NCBI GenBank assembly: GCA_019828595.1
Contig: JAHQRK010000016.1
Coordinates: 1,550,001 to 1,614,000, forward strand
From: Aphanomyces cochlioides
Taxonomy: Eukaryota; Oomycota; Saprolegniomycetes; Saprolegniales; Verrucalvaceae
DNA length: 64,000 nt
Direction of reading: 5' to 3'
Below the pieces are notes generated by a model, which saw nothing but the letters and a program-made list of their open reading frames with translations, was not told the DNA's origin and did not search any database. Shown here one piece after another: positions 25,041 to 37,900 of the stretch (its first letter is position 1; each line of letters starts with the position of its first letter). A program made the position numbers and the translations under genes.

Positions 25041-27416
25041 CCCCCTGTGCTGAGCCTCCTAGAACGGGAGAGGAAGAAGGAAGAAGAAAAATCTCAAGAG
25101 GACGTGGATATGGATATGGTCTCTGGAGACGCCGAGGGGAAGGATTCTACTGAAACCGAGGCCTTAACCGACGAGGGAAATACTCAAATTCACTCTGAGG
25201 TTGATGGGTCAGGCGACATTAACGGCCAAGCGAAGCCGTGTGATACTCCTGGAGAAGTTATTCAAGAGGAACAATCGACAAACAATGACAATGAACAGTC
25301 AAATCAAGACATTGTCGACAAATCCGTTGCTCAAGGAAATGGCGCTGTTGATCCTCCTACCGCGGCAGACAAAATACAAGGCGATCAAGAGCAACAAAAC
25401 GCTGAAAAGGCCAATCCATGGACGCAAAAGGCTCCCGGCAAGGATTCAGCTTCGTCCAAGAAAGATTCCAAGCAAGGCAATGCTCCCAAAGGCGCAAAAC
25501 ACCGCAACACTGGTGCTCATGCTGTTGCCGATGACGATATTGCGCGATGCGAGGCCATGGCGGACGCATTCTACAAAGACTCTGGTGACATGGACGCCTT
25601 CATTGAAAACATTTTGCTCACCCCCCAGTCCCAAGTGTACGAGCTCACAGTCAAGTTGGGCGAAGGCTACAAGGACTGGTCCGAAAAAGTCATCTGCGAT
25701 CAATTTGTCAAGGAAAATCCTGGTTCGTTATGGGGCTCCAAATTTCCGAACATTTTGATCCACAAGAAGAACCCACAGACCATTGTGATCTCAAGTTACA
25801 ACTTGTCTACGTGCGTGGAAATGGGAGGCACAACGTTTCGACTTGGTGGCAAAGACTTCCTGGTTCCCAAGTACTCGCGTTATGGCAACAACTACTACGT
25901 TACGTTCAACAAGGTCAGTCACCCTTCGATGGCCAAGGCGATTGTCAAGAAAATGGCTGCATTGACCAAGTCAGTGATAGCAGCATTCAACCCTACTGCT
26001 GGTCAGAACATCAAGTCGCCGCATTTGAGAGTCATTTTCAAGTCGCCTGCGCCTCCTGCAGTGTTGGTGCCAAAATCCGGCGACGCACTACGCGAAATCA
26101 CCATTACGGATCCGTCGGGTCAGCCTTTTGTCGTCGTGTTTCAGCACAAGATCGCTGCTCTGAACAAGACATTGCCTCCGTCGATTGTTTCACGACGTGC
26201 AGAGGCCAAGGCTGAAAAAGCGAAGGCAAAAGCGGCCAAGGCAGCGGCAAAATCTCCTCCGTCAGGAGAAAAAGAACCTGAACATGATGGAGACGATCAT
26301 GATCAAGACCCTGGAACAAATGCGGTAGGCAAGGCCGACTCAACTGAGGCCTCTGGAGATCGTCAAGACGAACAACCACAGCCAACAGCTCCTTCTCATG
26401 GCTCTGATGTCGATATGTCTGGTGACAGCGATCCCCCTAACAACAATGGACAAGACAAACAACAAGAAGATGTGGAAATGTCTACCAACGAATCGCCCGC
26501 TCTTGCTCCACCAAGTGAGCAGCCCAAGAACTCGCTGGACCTTCAATTGGTAACGGGCTACCGGTCTGGACCAGCTCCAAAACGTACTTTGCCTTCGTCC
26601 CCACGTTTGGATCCCCTGCCGACATCCAACCGTTTTCATATCCTCGAAGAAGACGACGTGGAACTCTCGTTTGAAGACTTTGCAGTGCCTCGAATTGTAT
26701 TGGAAGATTCAAGTGCGCCACGCCCGAAAAAGACCAAAGGCAAAGCGAAGAAACAACGACTTAACAAGTCTGCTGCAGCCCACCTCGAATTGGCGAAGAA
26801 GATCATTCGAGACAAGAAAGTCGAAGGCAGTATCACCGAATGTCAACGCATTTTGCGAGATGATCCTCAGCTCGTTGCACATGCTATGTACGCACAAGAT
26901 GAAGACCTCAGTTTGTTTCAGTCACTTGTTGCAACCAAGACTATTGAGCGCAAGATGGCTTTGTTAAAAGCTCAAGGCAAGCCTCACAACTACAAACATC
27001 ACGTCAACTTCATGGCTCAATACAAGATTCACCCGTCAGAAATCTTGGAAGAATTGACCACGGACATACCAGAGATCAAGCGCATCCTCTTTGCACTTGC
27101 TACGATTGACTTATTCCTCTCAAATCGGGCCCCAGACCTCTACACAAACTCGGAGGCACTGACTGTTCTATTGAACCAAGAAGCAACAAGATTGCCTGAC
27201 ACCAACTGCTTGACGGACTGGTCGCTGTTTGCTTTGATCGAAAACTTCAGCGACAATCTCGAGAAGTTCACTTTGCCGGCTCCCGTCTTGTCGGCCATCT
27301 CGATGCTCAAAAGCATCACCAACAATTACCACATCGACGAGCTCTGCAGCAAAGCTCACCACTCCATGAACGCCGACGAAATTGATCCCCTCGATTTGGA
27401 GGACGATCAACTCTAA
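25041..27416 (+). pseudogene. ORF1 remainder of L8, interrupted and frameshifted
   Basis: This is the ORF1 sequence downstream of the L9 insertion (from about codon 227) to the normal TAA. Its first 146 bp of coding sequence lie upstream of L9 at 17535-17680. Apart from the split, a GA-rich stretch just after the insertion is 7 bp longer than in other copies (GAAGGAAGAAG), which shifts the frame. A GATATG unit is also duplicated (+6 bp). Downstream the frame is open to the end, with the central domain and C-terminal region intact. No start codon of the original ORF1 remains. Confidence 0.85.
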
Positions 27417-27494
27417 GGCTTCTATCCCCTGCTTCAATCCATTTCAACCTCCCCTCTGACCCCTCCATTCTACTCATTTTCATCTGTACTCGTG

Positions 27495-30400
27495 ATGATT
27501 GACAACAACTTCTCCGATGTCCCAACTGAACTCGTGGACTGGGACCCACAAATCATCTCCCTCAACACCAATGGCTTCTCCAACAGTCATCGGTACATCC
27601 TCGACAAACTATCAAGTGTTCACGACGTTTCCTTTATCCAAGAAACCCGTTTCCGCACGCCAAGTCTCCACGACCGTGTTGCGTTCCATTGGCAACGCAT
27701 CACAAACCACGAAGGCTCTTTGTTCTTTGAAGAGCCTATTTACCCTGAAGTATCCACGTCGCCAGCCACTGGAGGTCTGGCTACGTTGATACATCCTCAC
27801 TCTCCTTTGAAGAACGCCACTCAAGTCCCTCATGACAACCCAGTGCTTCGTGGTCGTTATCTACAAGTGCGATGTACTCTGGGTCCACTGACAGTCGTTC
27901 TCCACAATATCTATGCGCCGGCAGCCTTCCAAGAACGAGCAAGTTACTTCGAAGAATTGCCACGCGACTTTCCTCCACATGCGCTCCACATTGTTGGAGG
28001 AGATTTCAACTGCACTCTCAACAAAGATTTGGATTCGTTGAGACCCAGTACCTCCACCATGGCCGGCACCCTTCAACTGGAACAATGGATGCACAGTTTG
28101 TCTCTGGTGGATCTGTTTCGCCGTCAAAACCCCGTGGCAAGAACCTTCACAAGTCCCACACTCACCAACCGACTCGACTACATATTTTGTTCGTCCACCT
28201 TGGCGGGTCTTCGTCATTGGAAGGCGACGCACATGCCACACGTTCCACAGGCTGACCACGTGGCTTGTCGTATCATCTCAAAGCGTCAAACATTGCGCCA
28301 TGGCTCTGGATCATGGAAAGCTCCAACTTGGCTACTTCGTCTACCACGAGCGGCCGAGATTGTTCATGGATGTCTGGATCGATTTTTGGACAAGTCTCCA
28401 ACATTCCACAATATCTCCAAGGCCTACGACATGCTGGTCAATGATATCCGCTCCCAACTCAAAGAATTCCATTCTCAACGATTGGAGAAACAACGTCTGC
28501 CGTTGAAGAAGTTAGCTGTCGAGATCGCTTCGCTTTTGCAAGTCCCCAACATGCGTCAAGATGCAGTGCTGGTGGATCGAGTGCGAGACCTTCAAAAGCA
28601 AATTCACGAGCTGCAAGATCGAGACAAGCAGTTTCGTCAAGACCAGGCGTTCCAACTTCACTTGTACAAAGCAGAGCGCTCGTCCAAGTTCCACTTCATG
28701 TCCCCTGTCCCTACCCCCTTGAAGAAGACAGTCTTCAAAGAGTTGGTGGATGTCAATGGAAATGTTGTCTCCAATCAACAAGGCATGTCTGACGTCCTGG
28801 TCGACTACTACAAGGACTTGTTTGCAGCTCCCGAGGTGCAGCGATCTGGAGACGAAGTGTCGTCATTTCTGACCCCATTGACTCGACACAAGCAACTGCC
28901 AGAGCAAGCCCAGAAAGAGCTGTCGGCTCCCTTGCGCGCCAACGAGTTCTATCATGCTATTCGACACAGCAGTTCGAACTCAGCGCCAGGTCCCAACGCT
29001 CTGCCATTCGAAGTCCTCAAACTTGCACCTCACAAGTGGTCGTTGGTATTGGAGCTGCTATTCACACACCAGCTCCATTCTCACCCTCGCTTGACTCCCA
29101 TGCAACTTGTCAGTACGCTGGTGTTGCTGCACAAGAAAGGCCCCAAGTCACAAGCCAAGAACTATCGGCCCATTAGCCTACTCAACACGGATGTGAAAAT
29201 CCTGACGAGTATTCTGGCTTATCGACTCCAGCGCCACATTCGACACATCATCCACCCGGACCAGCAAGGCTTTATCCGTCGAAGCAATATCCAAACCAAT
29301 ATTGCACGACTGGATGACATGCTGCACCACATCAAACTACACAGTCCGTCCTCGATGGTGGCACTGCTTGACTTTGAGAAAGCTTTTGATCGCGTGGACC
29401 ACGCGTACTTGCTCCGCGTCCTCCGTCACTATGGCTTTCCCGAAACCTTTGTTGACATGGTTCGCGTACTGTACTCGGGCCGCAAGTCTCGCATCTTGGT
29501 GAACGGCTTCTTGTCCAAGCCAGTTCACATCTCACGCGGTGTGTTGCAAGGTGATCCACTGTCGCCACTTCTGTTTGTGATCGCTTTGGAACCGATGTGC
29601 CAACTCCTACGGCAACACTCCAACTATGGCATCAAGTGTGGGGATCGCTACCACACTGGGAGTTACTTTGCCGACGACTCGCAACTCTATGCGGCAAATG
29701 AGACGTGCCTCCACCGGCAGCTTGCATTGGTTCAAACCTTTTGCGACAAGTCTGGTTTCCGACTCAACGTAGACAAGACCCAAATTCTGACCTACAGCCA
29801 GTTGAATGGGAACCTTGCCTCACTACAAGTTACTTCCGACAGTCCCGTGAAGGCTCTTGGTATCTTGGTTGCGCCCAATCTTTCTCCATTGGCACGTTTC
29901 AATTACGTGTTTGAGAAGTTTGTGGCTCGCTTGTCTTTGTGGCTCTACAAGGCTCGAACCATGGCCGGAAAAGTCACTATCCTGCACAGCATATGTCTGC
30001 CTGTGTTATGGTACCAACTGGCTTTTGTCCCTGCCGACAAAGACCTGGCCAAAAAGATCGACAAGGCCATGCTTCAATTTATGCATGGTGAAGAAATCAA
30101 CCCATCCTCCTCTGTCCATGGCCTCCGTTTGATCAAAAAGGAGATCCTATTCATGCCGAAGAAGTCCGGTGGCTTAGGCCTGCACCATGCACTTGCTTTA
30201 TGGCAACAACACAACCGCTCTGTCATGATCAGATGCATTCAAGCCATCACCACCCCACCCCGCAAGTCTGCCATGTCTGCCTGGATTACGCCGGGCTATA
30301 CTCTCCTCGAGAAGGCTTTTCATCCATGGGGTTCCCCCCGAGATCTCCTCTTGGCAAATGGCTCTTCTGCATTCATCAGACAACTGTACAAGAATCCCAA

Positions 30401-31550
30401 TATCACTCCAATGTGGAAAGCCTTATTGAGTAGCTGGTTTGAATCCCGCTGGACTCCGTACGGCTGTCCAAATCACATCTCATCTTTGGATGTTCCCCTT
30501 TGGCACAACTCGTATCTGCCTGGACTCGAAGACCTATACGATCAGTGCTCTACATCGACGCAAGACCAAGCCAATGTATTGGCTTCGCTTCACATCACGA
30601 AGTTGTCGCATTTGTTGACTCCGTGTCAGCGAGTTTGGCCAGCTTCGATCTTGTTCGACAAAATCAACCGTGCCTGCCGCCAAGCCAATTTTGTCCCTCC
30701 AACGAAACAATGGATCTCAATCTTGGTGACCAAGTTATCACGATTGTTTGAGATTGTTTCTGAAGAGGATGCTCCCGTGTTCCACTTGCCGACGCCAAGC
30801 TCTGAATGGATGGAATGGCACTGGATGATTCACCCTGACTCGAGTCCGATCTTGTTGGCGCTTGCGACTTCGAAATCGGCTAAGATCAGAGCTTCTCCAG
30901 CTGTCAGCTCGTCCATTCTTCCTACCAAGCATCTCAACCTGCCATCCAACTTTTACGAAGACCCCAAGCGCCTTACCCAACTTGCCGCCTTCCTCCAACC
31001 CGACCACATTCTCCCTCGATATGGAGAGTTCATTTTCAAGACCCTTCTCCGCGCCAACGCCATGCAATATCTGTTTCAGTACCAAGACCCCAAGCCGACG
31101 TGTGTCTTCTGTCGTGTCAATGAGACGTACGAGCATTTCCTGTTCTCTTGTGGATATGGTCAATCTGTTTGGTATTCCTTCAAGGCAATCCAGCGACTGC
31201 TCGAGTGTTCCTTTCCGTCCACGTGTCTGGAAATGTTCTACGAGACGCCCAAGCCCTCCGATGGATACTACATCCGTGGCTATCTGAAGATCTGGCCGAT
31301 TGTCCGAGCCTGCGTGTATTATCAAATATGGCTCCAACGTGCCGATCGCACCTTTCGACCCGACCTCACAGCGAAGAGTCCGATGGAAGTTGCCATTCAT
31401 GCTGCCTCTTTGATCAAGCTACATCTACAACAGCTCCTGGTTGATCTCCCTCTCAAGAAGGGATACACCAAGGTATTCAATGTGCTCAAGCATCTATCTT
31501 CGGACCCCTGGTTACATCAACACGCCATTCCTGACAGCGTCGTTTCATGA
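27495..31550 (+). CDS. ORF2 of L8: APE endonuclease-reverse transcriptase, intact
   Basis: 1351 codons, uninterrupted, starting at ATG in GTGATGATTGAC (Ile at residue 2, where L13 has Ser). The endonuclease motifs (LNTNG, QETRF, HNIYAP, GGDFN, NRLDY, ADH), reverse transcriptase motifs (NYRPIS, DFEKAFD, LQGDPLSP, FADD) and C-terminal CX2CX7HX4C are all present. The protein would nick target DNA and copy the LINE RNA from the nick. Its own ORF1 is disrupted, so it would need ORF1 protein from another copy. Small differences from L13 include AFQERA, FVDMV and PWLHQHA. Confidence 0.92.
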   Translation: MIDNNFSDVPTELVDWDPQIISLNTNGFSNSHRYILDKLSSVHDVSFIQETRFRTPSLHDRVAFHWQRITNHEGSLFFEEPIYPEVSTSPATGGLATLIHPHSPLKNATQVPHDNPVLRGRYLQVRCTLGPLTVVLHNIYAPAAFQERASYFEELPRDFPPHALHIVGGDFNCTLNKDLDSLRPSTSTMAGTLQLEQWMHSLSLVDLFRRQNPVARTFTSPTLTNRLDYIFCSSTLAGLRHWKATHMPHVPQADHVACRIISKRQTLRHGSGSWKAPTWLLRLPRAAEIVHGCLDRFLDKSPTFHNISKAYDMLVNDIRSQLKEFHSQRLEKQRLPLKKLAVEIASLLQVPNMRQDAVLVDRVRDLQKQIHELQDRDKQFRQDQAFQLHLYKAERSSKFHFMSPVPTPLKKTVFKELVDVNGNVVSNQQGMSDVLVDYYKDLFAAPEVQRSGDEVSSFLTPLTRHKQLPEQAQKELSAPLRANEFYHAIRHSSSNSAPGPNALPFEVLKLAPHKWSLVLELLFTHQLHSHPRLTPMQLVSTLVLLHKKGPKSQAKNYRPISLLNTDVKILTSILAYRLQRHIRHIIHPDQQGFIRRSNIQTNIARLDDMLHHIKLHSPSSMVALLDFEKAFDRVDHAYLLRVLRHYGFPETFVDMVRVLYSGRKSRILVNGFLSKPVHISRGVLQGDPLSPLLFVIALEPMCQLLRQHSNYGIKCGDRYHTGSYFADDSQLYAANETCLHRQLALVQTFCDKSGFRLNVDKTQILTYSQLNGNLASLQVTSDSPVKALGILVAPNLSPLARFNYVFEKFVARLSLWLYKARTMAGKVTILHSICLPVLWYQLAFVPADKDLAKKIDKAMLQFMHGEEINPSSSVHGLRLIKKEILFMPKKSGGLGLHHALALWQQHNRSVMIRCIQAITTPPRKSAMSAWITPGYTLLEKAFHPWGSPRDLLLANGSSAFIRQLYKNPNITPMWKALLSSWFESRWTPYGCPNHISSLDVPLWHNSYLPGLEDLYDQCSTSTQDQANVLASLHITKLSHLLTPCQRVWPASILFDKINRACRQANFVPPTKQWISILVTKLSRLFEIVSEEDAPVFHLPTPSSEWMEWHWMIHPDSSPILLALATSKSAKIRASPAVSSSILPTKHLNLPSNFYEDPKRLTQLAAFLQPDHILPRYGEFIFKTLLRANAMQYLFQYQDPKPTCVFCRVNETYEHFLFSCGYGQSVWYSFKAIQRLLECSFPSTCLEMFYETPKPSDGYYIRGYLKIWPIVRACVYYQIWLQRADRTFRPDLTAKSPMEVAIHAASLIKLHLQQLLVDLPLKKGYTKVFNVLKHLSSDPWLHQHAIPDSVVS

Positions 31551-31698
31551 GTGAGCTAACGGCTCACTCACTTCATCTCCTGTTCAATGACCACTTTGCC
31601 ATATTCTGTTTTCCAAGTTCTATTTATACAGTACGAGGCAAATTAGTAAGTCATTAGGGCCTTTGCTCAAAAATAAGGTTAATACAACTCATTTAACC

Positions 31699-34600
31699 AC
31701 AAAATGCATCTCGATGCCACTTTTTCTCCACTTTTGGTACCCACGTGCCACATGCACATCTCGACCCCATCGAGATACCCACTCGCCACGTCTGGCATGT
31801 TTGAAAGGTGTCATGCTCGTGTGGTGGACGACCAAGCATCAACTTGGTCCGAAATCAACACGCGAGAGTCCCAAGCATACCCCACAAAATGCATCTCGAT
31901 GCCACTTTTTCTCCACTTTTGGTACCCACGTGCCACATGCATATCTCGACCCCATCGAGACACCCACTCGCCACGTCTGGCATGTTTGAAAGTGCTCGTG
32001 TGGTGGACGACCAAGCATCAACTTGGTCCGAAATCAACACGCGAGAGTCCCAAGCATACCCCACAAACTGCATCTCGATGCCACTTTTTCTCCACTTTTG
32101 GTACCCACGTGCCACATGCACATCTCGACCCCATCGAGATACCCACTCGCCACGTCTGGCATGTTTGAAAGGTGTCATGCTCGTGTGGTGGACGACCAAG
32201 CATCAACTTGGTCCGAAATCAACACGCGAGAGTCCCAAGCATACCCCACAAAATGCATCTCGATGCCACTTTTTCTCCACTTTTGGTACCCACGTGCCAC
32301 ATGCATATCTCGACCCCATCGAGACACCCACTCGCCACGTCTGGCATGTTTGAAAGTGCTCGTGTGGTGGACGACCAAGCATCAACTTGGTCCGAAATCA
32401 ACACGCGAGAGTCCCAAGCATACCCCACAAAATGCATCTCGATGCCACTTTTTCTCCACTTTTGGTACCCACGTGCCACATGCACATCTCGACCCCATCG
32501 AGATACCCACTCGCCACGTCTGGCATGTTTGAAAGTGCTCGTGTGGTGGACGACCAAGCATCAACTTGGTCCGAAATCAACACGCGAGAGTCCCAAGCAT
32601 ACCCCACAAAATGCATCTCGATGCCACTTTTTCTCCACTTTTGGTACCCACGTGCCACATGCATATCTCGACCCCATCGAGACACCCACTCGCCACGTCT
32701 GGCATGTTTGAAAGTGCTCGTGTGGTGGACGACCAAGCATCAACTTGGTCCGAAATCAACACGCGAGAGTCCCAAGCATACCCCACAAAATGCATCTCGA
32801 TGCCACTTTTTCTCCACTTTTGGTACCCACGTGCCACATGCATATCTCGACCCCATCGAGACACCCACTCGCCACGTCTGGCATGTTTGAAAGGTGTCAT
32901 GCTCGTGTGGTGGACGACCAAGCATCAACTTGGTCCGAAATCAACACGCGATAGTCCCAAGCATACCCCACAAAATGCATCTCGATGCCACTTTTTCTCC
33001 ACTTTTGGTACCCACGTGCCACATGCATATCTCGACCCCATCGAGATACCCACTCGCCACGTCTGGCATGTTTGAAAGTGCTCGTGTGGTGGACGACCAA
33101 GCATCAACTTGGTCCGAAATCAACACGCGAGAGTCCCAAGCATACCCCACAAAATGCATCTCGATGCCACTTTTTCTCCACTTTTGGTACCCACGTGCCA
33201 CATGCATATCTCGACCCCATCGAGACACCCACTCGCCACGTCTGGCATGTTTGAAAGTGCTCGTGTGGTGGACGACCAAGCATCAACTTGGTCCGAAATC
33301 AACACGCGAGAGTCCCAAGCATACCCCACAAAATGCATCTCGATGCCACTTTTTCTCCACTTTTGGTACCCACGTGCCACATGCACATCTCGACCCCATC
33401 GAGATACCCACTCGCCACGTCTGGCATGTTTGAAAGTGCTCGTGTGGTGGACGACCAAGCATCAACTTGGTCCGAAATCAACACGCGAGAGTCCCAAGCA
33501 TACCCCACAAAATGCATCTCGATGCCACTTTTTCTCCACTTTTGGTACCCACGTGCCACATGCATATCTCGACCCCATCGAGACACCCACTCGCCACGTC
33601 TGGCATGTTTGAAAGTGCTCGTGTGGTGGACGACCAAGCATCAACTTGGTCCGAAATCAACACGCGAGAGTCCCAAGCATACCCCACAAAATGCATCTCG
33701 ATGCCACTTTTTCTCCACTTTTGGTACCCACGTGCCACATGCATATCTCGACCCCATCGAGATACCCACTCGCCACGTCTGGCATGTTTGAAAGTGCTCG
33801 TGTGGTGGACGACCAAGCATCAACTTGGTCCGAAATCAACACGCGATAGTCCCAAGCATACCCCACAAAATGCATCTCGATGCCACTTTTTCTCCACTTT
33901 TGGTACCCACGTGCCACATGCATATCTCGACCCCATCGAGACACCCACTCGCCACGTCTGGCATGTTTGAAAGTGCTCGTGTGGTGGACGACCAAGCATC
34001 AACTTGGTCCGAAATCAACACGCGAGAGTCCCAAGCATACCCCACAAAATGCATCTCGATGCCACTTTTTCTCCACTTTTGGTACCCACGTGCCACATGC
34101 ATATCTCGACCCCATCGAGATACCCACTCGCCACGTCTGGCATGTTTGAAAGTGCTCGTGTGGTGGACGACCAAGCATCAACTTGGTCCGAAATCAACAC
34201 GCGATAGTCCCAAGCATACCCCACAAAATGCATCTCGATGCCACTTTTTCTCCACTTTTGGTACCCACGTGCCACATGCACATCTCGACCCCATCGAGAT
34301 ACCCACTCGCCACGTCTGGCATGTTTGAAAGGTGTCATGCTCGTGTGGTGGACGACCAAGCATCAACTTGGTCCGAAATCAACACGCGAGAGTCCCAAGC
34401 ATACCCCACAAAATGCATCTCGATGCCACTTTTTCTCCACTTTTGGTACCCACGTGCCACATGCACATCTCGACCCCATCGAGATACCCACTCGCCACGT
34501 CTGGCATGTTTGAAAGTGCTCGTGTGGTGGACGACCAAGCACCAACTTGGTCCGAAATCAACACGCGAGAGTCCCAAGCATACCCCACAAACTGCATCTC

Positions 34601-34780
34601 GATGCCACTTTTTCTCCACTTTTGGTACCCACGTGCCACATGCATATCTCGACCCCATCGAGACACCCACTCGCCACGTCTGGCATGTTTGAAAGTGCTC
34701 GTGTGGTGGACGACCAAGCATCAACTTGGTCCGAAATCAACACGCGATAGTCCCAAGCATACCCCACAAAATGCATCTCG
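31699..34780 (+). repeat. Satellite block S9, longest block
   Basis: About seventeen monomers, most of the 179-bp class. CACATCTC/GAGATACC and CATATCTC/GAGACACC monomer types are interspersed. Two monomers carry AAACTGC instead of AAATGC. The block ends with the same ACAAAATGCATCTCG junction (34766-34780) as the start of L8, marking a large segmental duplicate. Confidence 0.95.
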
Positions 34781-34956
34781 TTTGGGTTCTCGCCGGAGCA
34801 ATGGTGTACCCCAGTCACCGTGCTGCGGGGATGGCATGGATTCCCCTTCTACCCCTGTCACTGGGGGTCTGGCCCCGGCATTTCTCGTGACCAATGGGAC
34901 TGAGCCAGCAGCCACCAACCGCGTCGTAGAAGTTATCAAGTGCCGCCGCGCTCAAA

Positions 34957-37900
34957 ATGTCCAACGCCAACAGCTGTTCCGAGCTCCGTGAGACCAACAC
35001 TCACGGAGTCACCATCATTCCAGGTATTGTATCACCTCACCCACTTTCGTCGTCCAATCAGGATGGCGGAAGTGGTGTGAGTAATGTCTCTACACCTAAC
35101 CCTAGGGCCGAAGTGGAGGTCGAGTTCGACCCCAACAGCGTCTCTGGAGACCAATCTGCGTCTCGCTCCACCAGCGCTTCACCTGGTGCTCCACTCGCCG
35201 GAGTTCCAGGGGGGGTCAACCTCAGTGGGTCAGTGGTTGACCCCCAGACCACTGTCGTTAACTTGTCTAGCGAAGCCCTCACTCAGGAGGGCGAACCACT
35301 GGGGCCTTGTGCCTGTGGTGGCTGCTTCCCTGGACTCCAATTGGAGTCGATCCCCAGTGAAGGCGGCGAGAAAACGGGTTCCATGCCAGCCCTAGAGGCT
35401 ACGAGGGCCCCCCCTATGGGCACACCCTGCGGTTCTGTCTACTTCCCCCCAGGGGCCTCTTCGGAGGGGCGGGGGCGGTATCCCGATTTGGGTTCTCGCC
35501 GGAGCAATGGTGTACCCCAGTCACCGTGCTGCGGGGATGGCATGGATTCCCCTTCTACCCCTGTCACTGGGGGTCTGGCCCCGGCCTTTCTCGTGACCAA
35601 TGGGACTGAGCCAGCAGCCACCAACCGCGTCGCCCCCTGTGCTGAGCCTCCTAGAACGGGAGAGGAAGAAGAAAAATCTCAAGAGGACGTGGATATGGTC
35701 TCTGGAGACGCCGAGGGGAAGGATTCTACTGAAACCGAGGCCTTAACCGACGAGGGAAATACTCAAATTCACTCGGAGGTGGATGGGTCAGGCGACATTA
35801 ACGGCCAAGCGAAGCCGTGTGATACTCCTGGAGAAGTTATTCAAGAGGAACAATCGACAAACAATGACAATGACCAGTCAAATCAAGACATTGTCGACAA
35901 ATCCGTTGCTCAAGGAAATGGCGCTGTTGATCCTCCTACCGCGGCAGACAAAATACAAGGCGATCAAGAGCAACAAAACGCTGAAAAGGCCAATCCATGG
36001 ACGCAAAAGACTCCCGGCAAGGATTCAGCTTCGTCCAAGAAAGATTCCAAGCAAGGCAATGCCCCCAAAGGCGCGAAACATCGCAACACTGGTGCTCATG
36101 CTATTGCCGATGACGATATTGCGCGATGCGAGGCCATGGCGGACGCATTCTACAAAGACTCTGGTGACATGGACGCCTTCATTGAAAACATTTTGCTCAC
36201 CCCCCAGTCCCAAGTGTACGAGCTCACAGTCAAGTTGGGCGAAGGCTACAAGGACTGGTCCGAAAAAGTCATCTGCGATCAATTTGTCAAGGAAAATCCT
36301 GGTTCGTTATGGGGCTCCAAATTTCCGAACATTTTGATCCACAAGAAGAACCCACAGACCATTGTGATCTCAAGTTACAACTTGTCTACGTGCGTGGAAA
36401 TGGGAGGCACAACGTTTCGACTTGGTGGCAAAGACTTCCTGGTTCCCAAATACTCGCGTTATGGCAACAACTACTACGTTACGTTCAACAAGGTCAGTCA
36501 CCCTTCGATGGCCAAGGCAATTGTCAAGAAAATGGCTGCATTGACCAAGTCAGTGATAGCAGCATTCAACCCTACTGCTGGTCAGAACATCAAGTCGCCG
36601 CATTTGAGAGTCATTTTCAAGTCGTCTGCGCCTCCTGCAGTGCTGGTGCCAAAATCCGGCGACGCACTACGCGAAATCACCATTACGGATCCGTCGGGTC
36701 AGCCTTTTGTCGTCGTGTTTCAGCACAAGATCGCTGCTCTGAACAAGACATTGCCTCCGTCGATTGTTTCACGACGTGCAGAGGCCAAGGCTGAAAAAGC
36801 GAAGGCAAAAGCGGCCAAGGCAGCGGCAAAATCTCCTCCGTCAGGAGAAAAAGAACCTGAACATGATGGAGACGATCATGATCAAGACCCTGGAACAAAT
36901 GCGGAAGGCAAGGCCGACTCAACTGAGGCATCTGAAGATGGTCAAGATGAACAACCACAGCCAACAGCTCCTTCTCATGGCTCTGATGTCGATATGTCTG
37001 GTGACAGCGATCCCCCTAACAACAATGGACAAGACAAACAACAAGAAGATGTGGAAATGTCTACCAACGAATCGCCCGCTCTTGCTCCACCAAGTGAGCA
37101 GCCCAAGAACTCGCTGGACCTTCAATTGGTAACGGGCTACCGGTCTGGACCAGCTCCAAAACGTACTTTGCCTTCGTCCCCACGTTTGGATCCCCTGCCG
37201 ACATCCAACCGTTTTCATATCCTCGAAGAAGACGACGTGGAACTCTCGTTTGAAGACTTTGCAGTGCCTCGAATTGTATTGGAAGATTCAAGTGCGCCAC
37301 GCCCGAAAAAGACCAAAGGCAAAGCGAAGAAACAACGACTTAACAAGTCTGCTGCAGCCCACCTCGAATTGGCGAAGAAGATCATTCGAGACAAGAAAGT
37401 CGAAGGCAGTATCACCGAATGTCAACGCATTTTGCGAGATGATCCTCAGCTCGTTGCACATGCTATGTACGCACAAGATGAAGACCTCAGTTTGTTTCAG
37501 TCACTTGTTGCAACCAAGACTATTGAGCGCAAGATGGCTTTGTTAAAAGCTCAAGGCAAGCCTCACAACTACAAACATCACGTCAACTTCATGGCTCAAT
37601 ACAAGATTCACCCGTCAGAAATCTTGGAAGAATTGACCACGGACATACCAGAGATCAAGCGCATCCTCTTTGCACTTGCTACGATTGACTTATTCCTCTC
37701 AAATCGGGCCCCAGACCTCTACACAAACTCGGAGGCACTGACTGTTCTATTGAACCAAGAAGCAACAAGATTGCCTGACACCAACTGCTTGACGGACTGG
37801 TCGCTGTTTGCTTTGATCGAAAACTTCAGCGACAATCTCGAGAAGTTCACTTTGCCGGCTCCCGTCTTGTCGGCCATCTCGATGCTCAAAAGCATCACCA

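Larger units (their letters stand above)
17535..31698 (+). mobile_element. LINE copy L8, 5'-truncated, split by nested copy L9
   Basis: The host copy consists of 17535-17680 (ORF1 codons about 178-226) and 25028-31698 (rest of ORF1, ORF2, 3' UTR). It is flanked by the 15-bp duplication ACAAAATGCATCTCG at 17520-17534 and 31699-31713. Between the two parts sits L9. Removing L9 and one copy of its duplicated target gives a continuous LINE sequence across the join. L8 is therefore older than L9. Confidence 0.95.
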
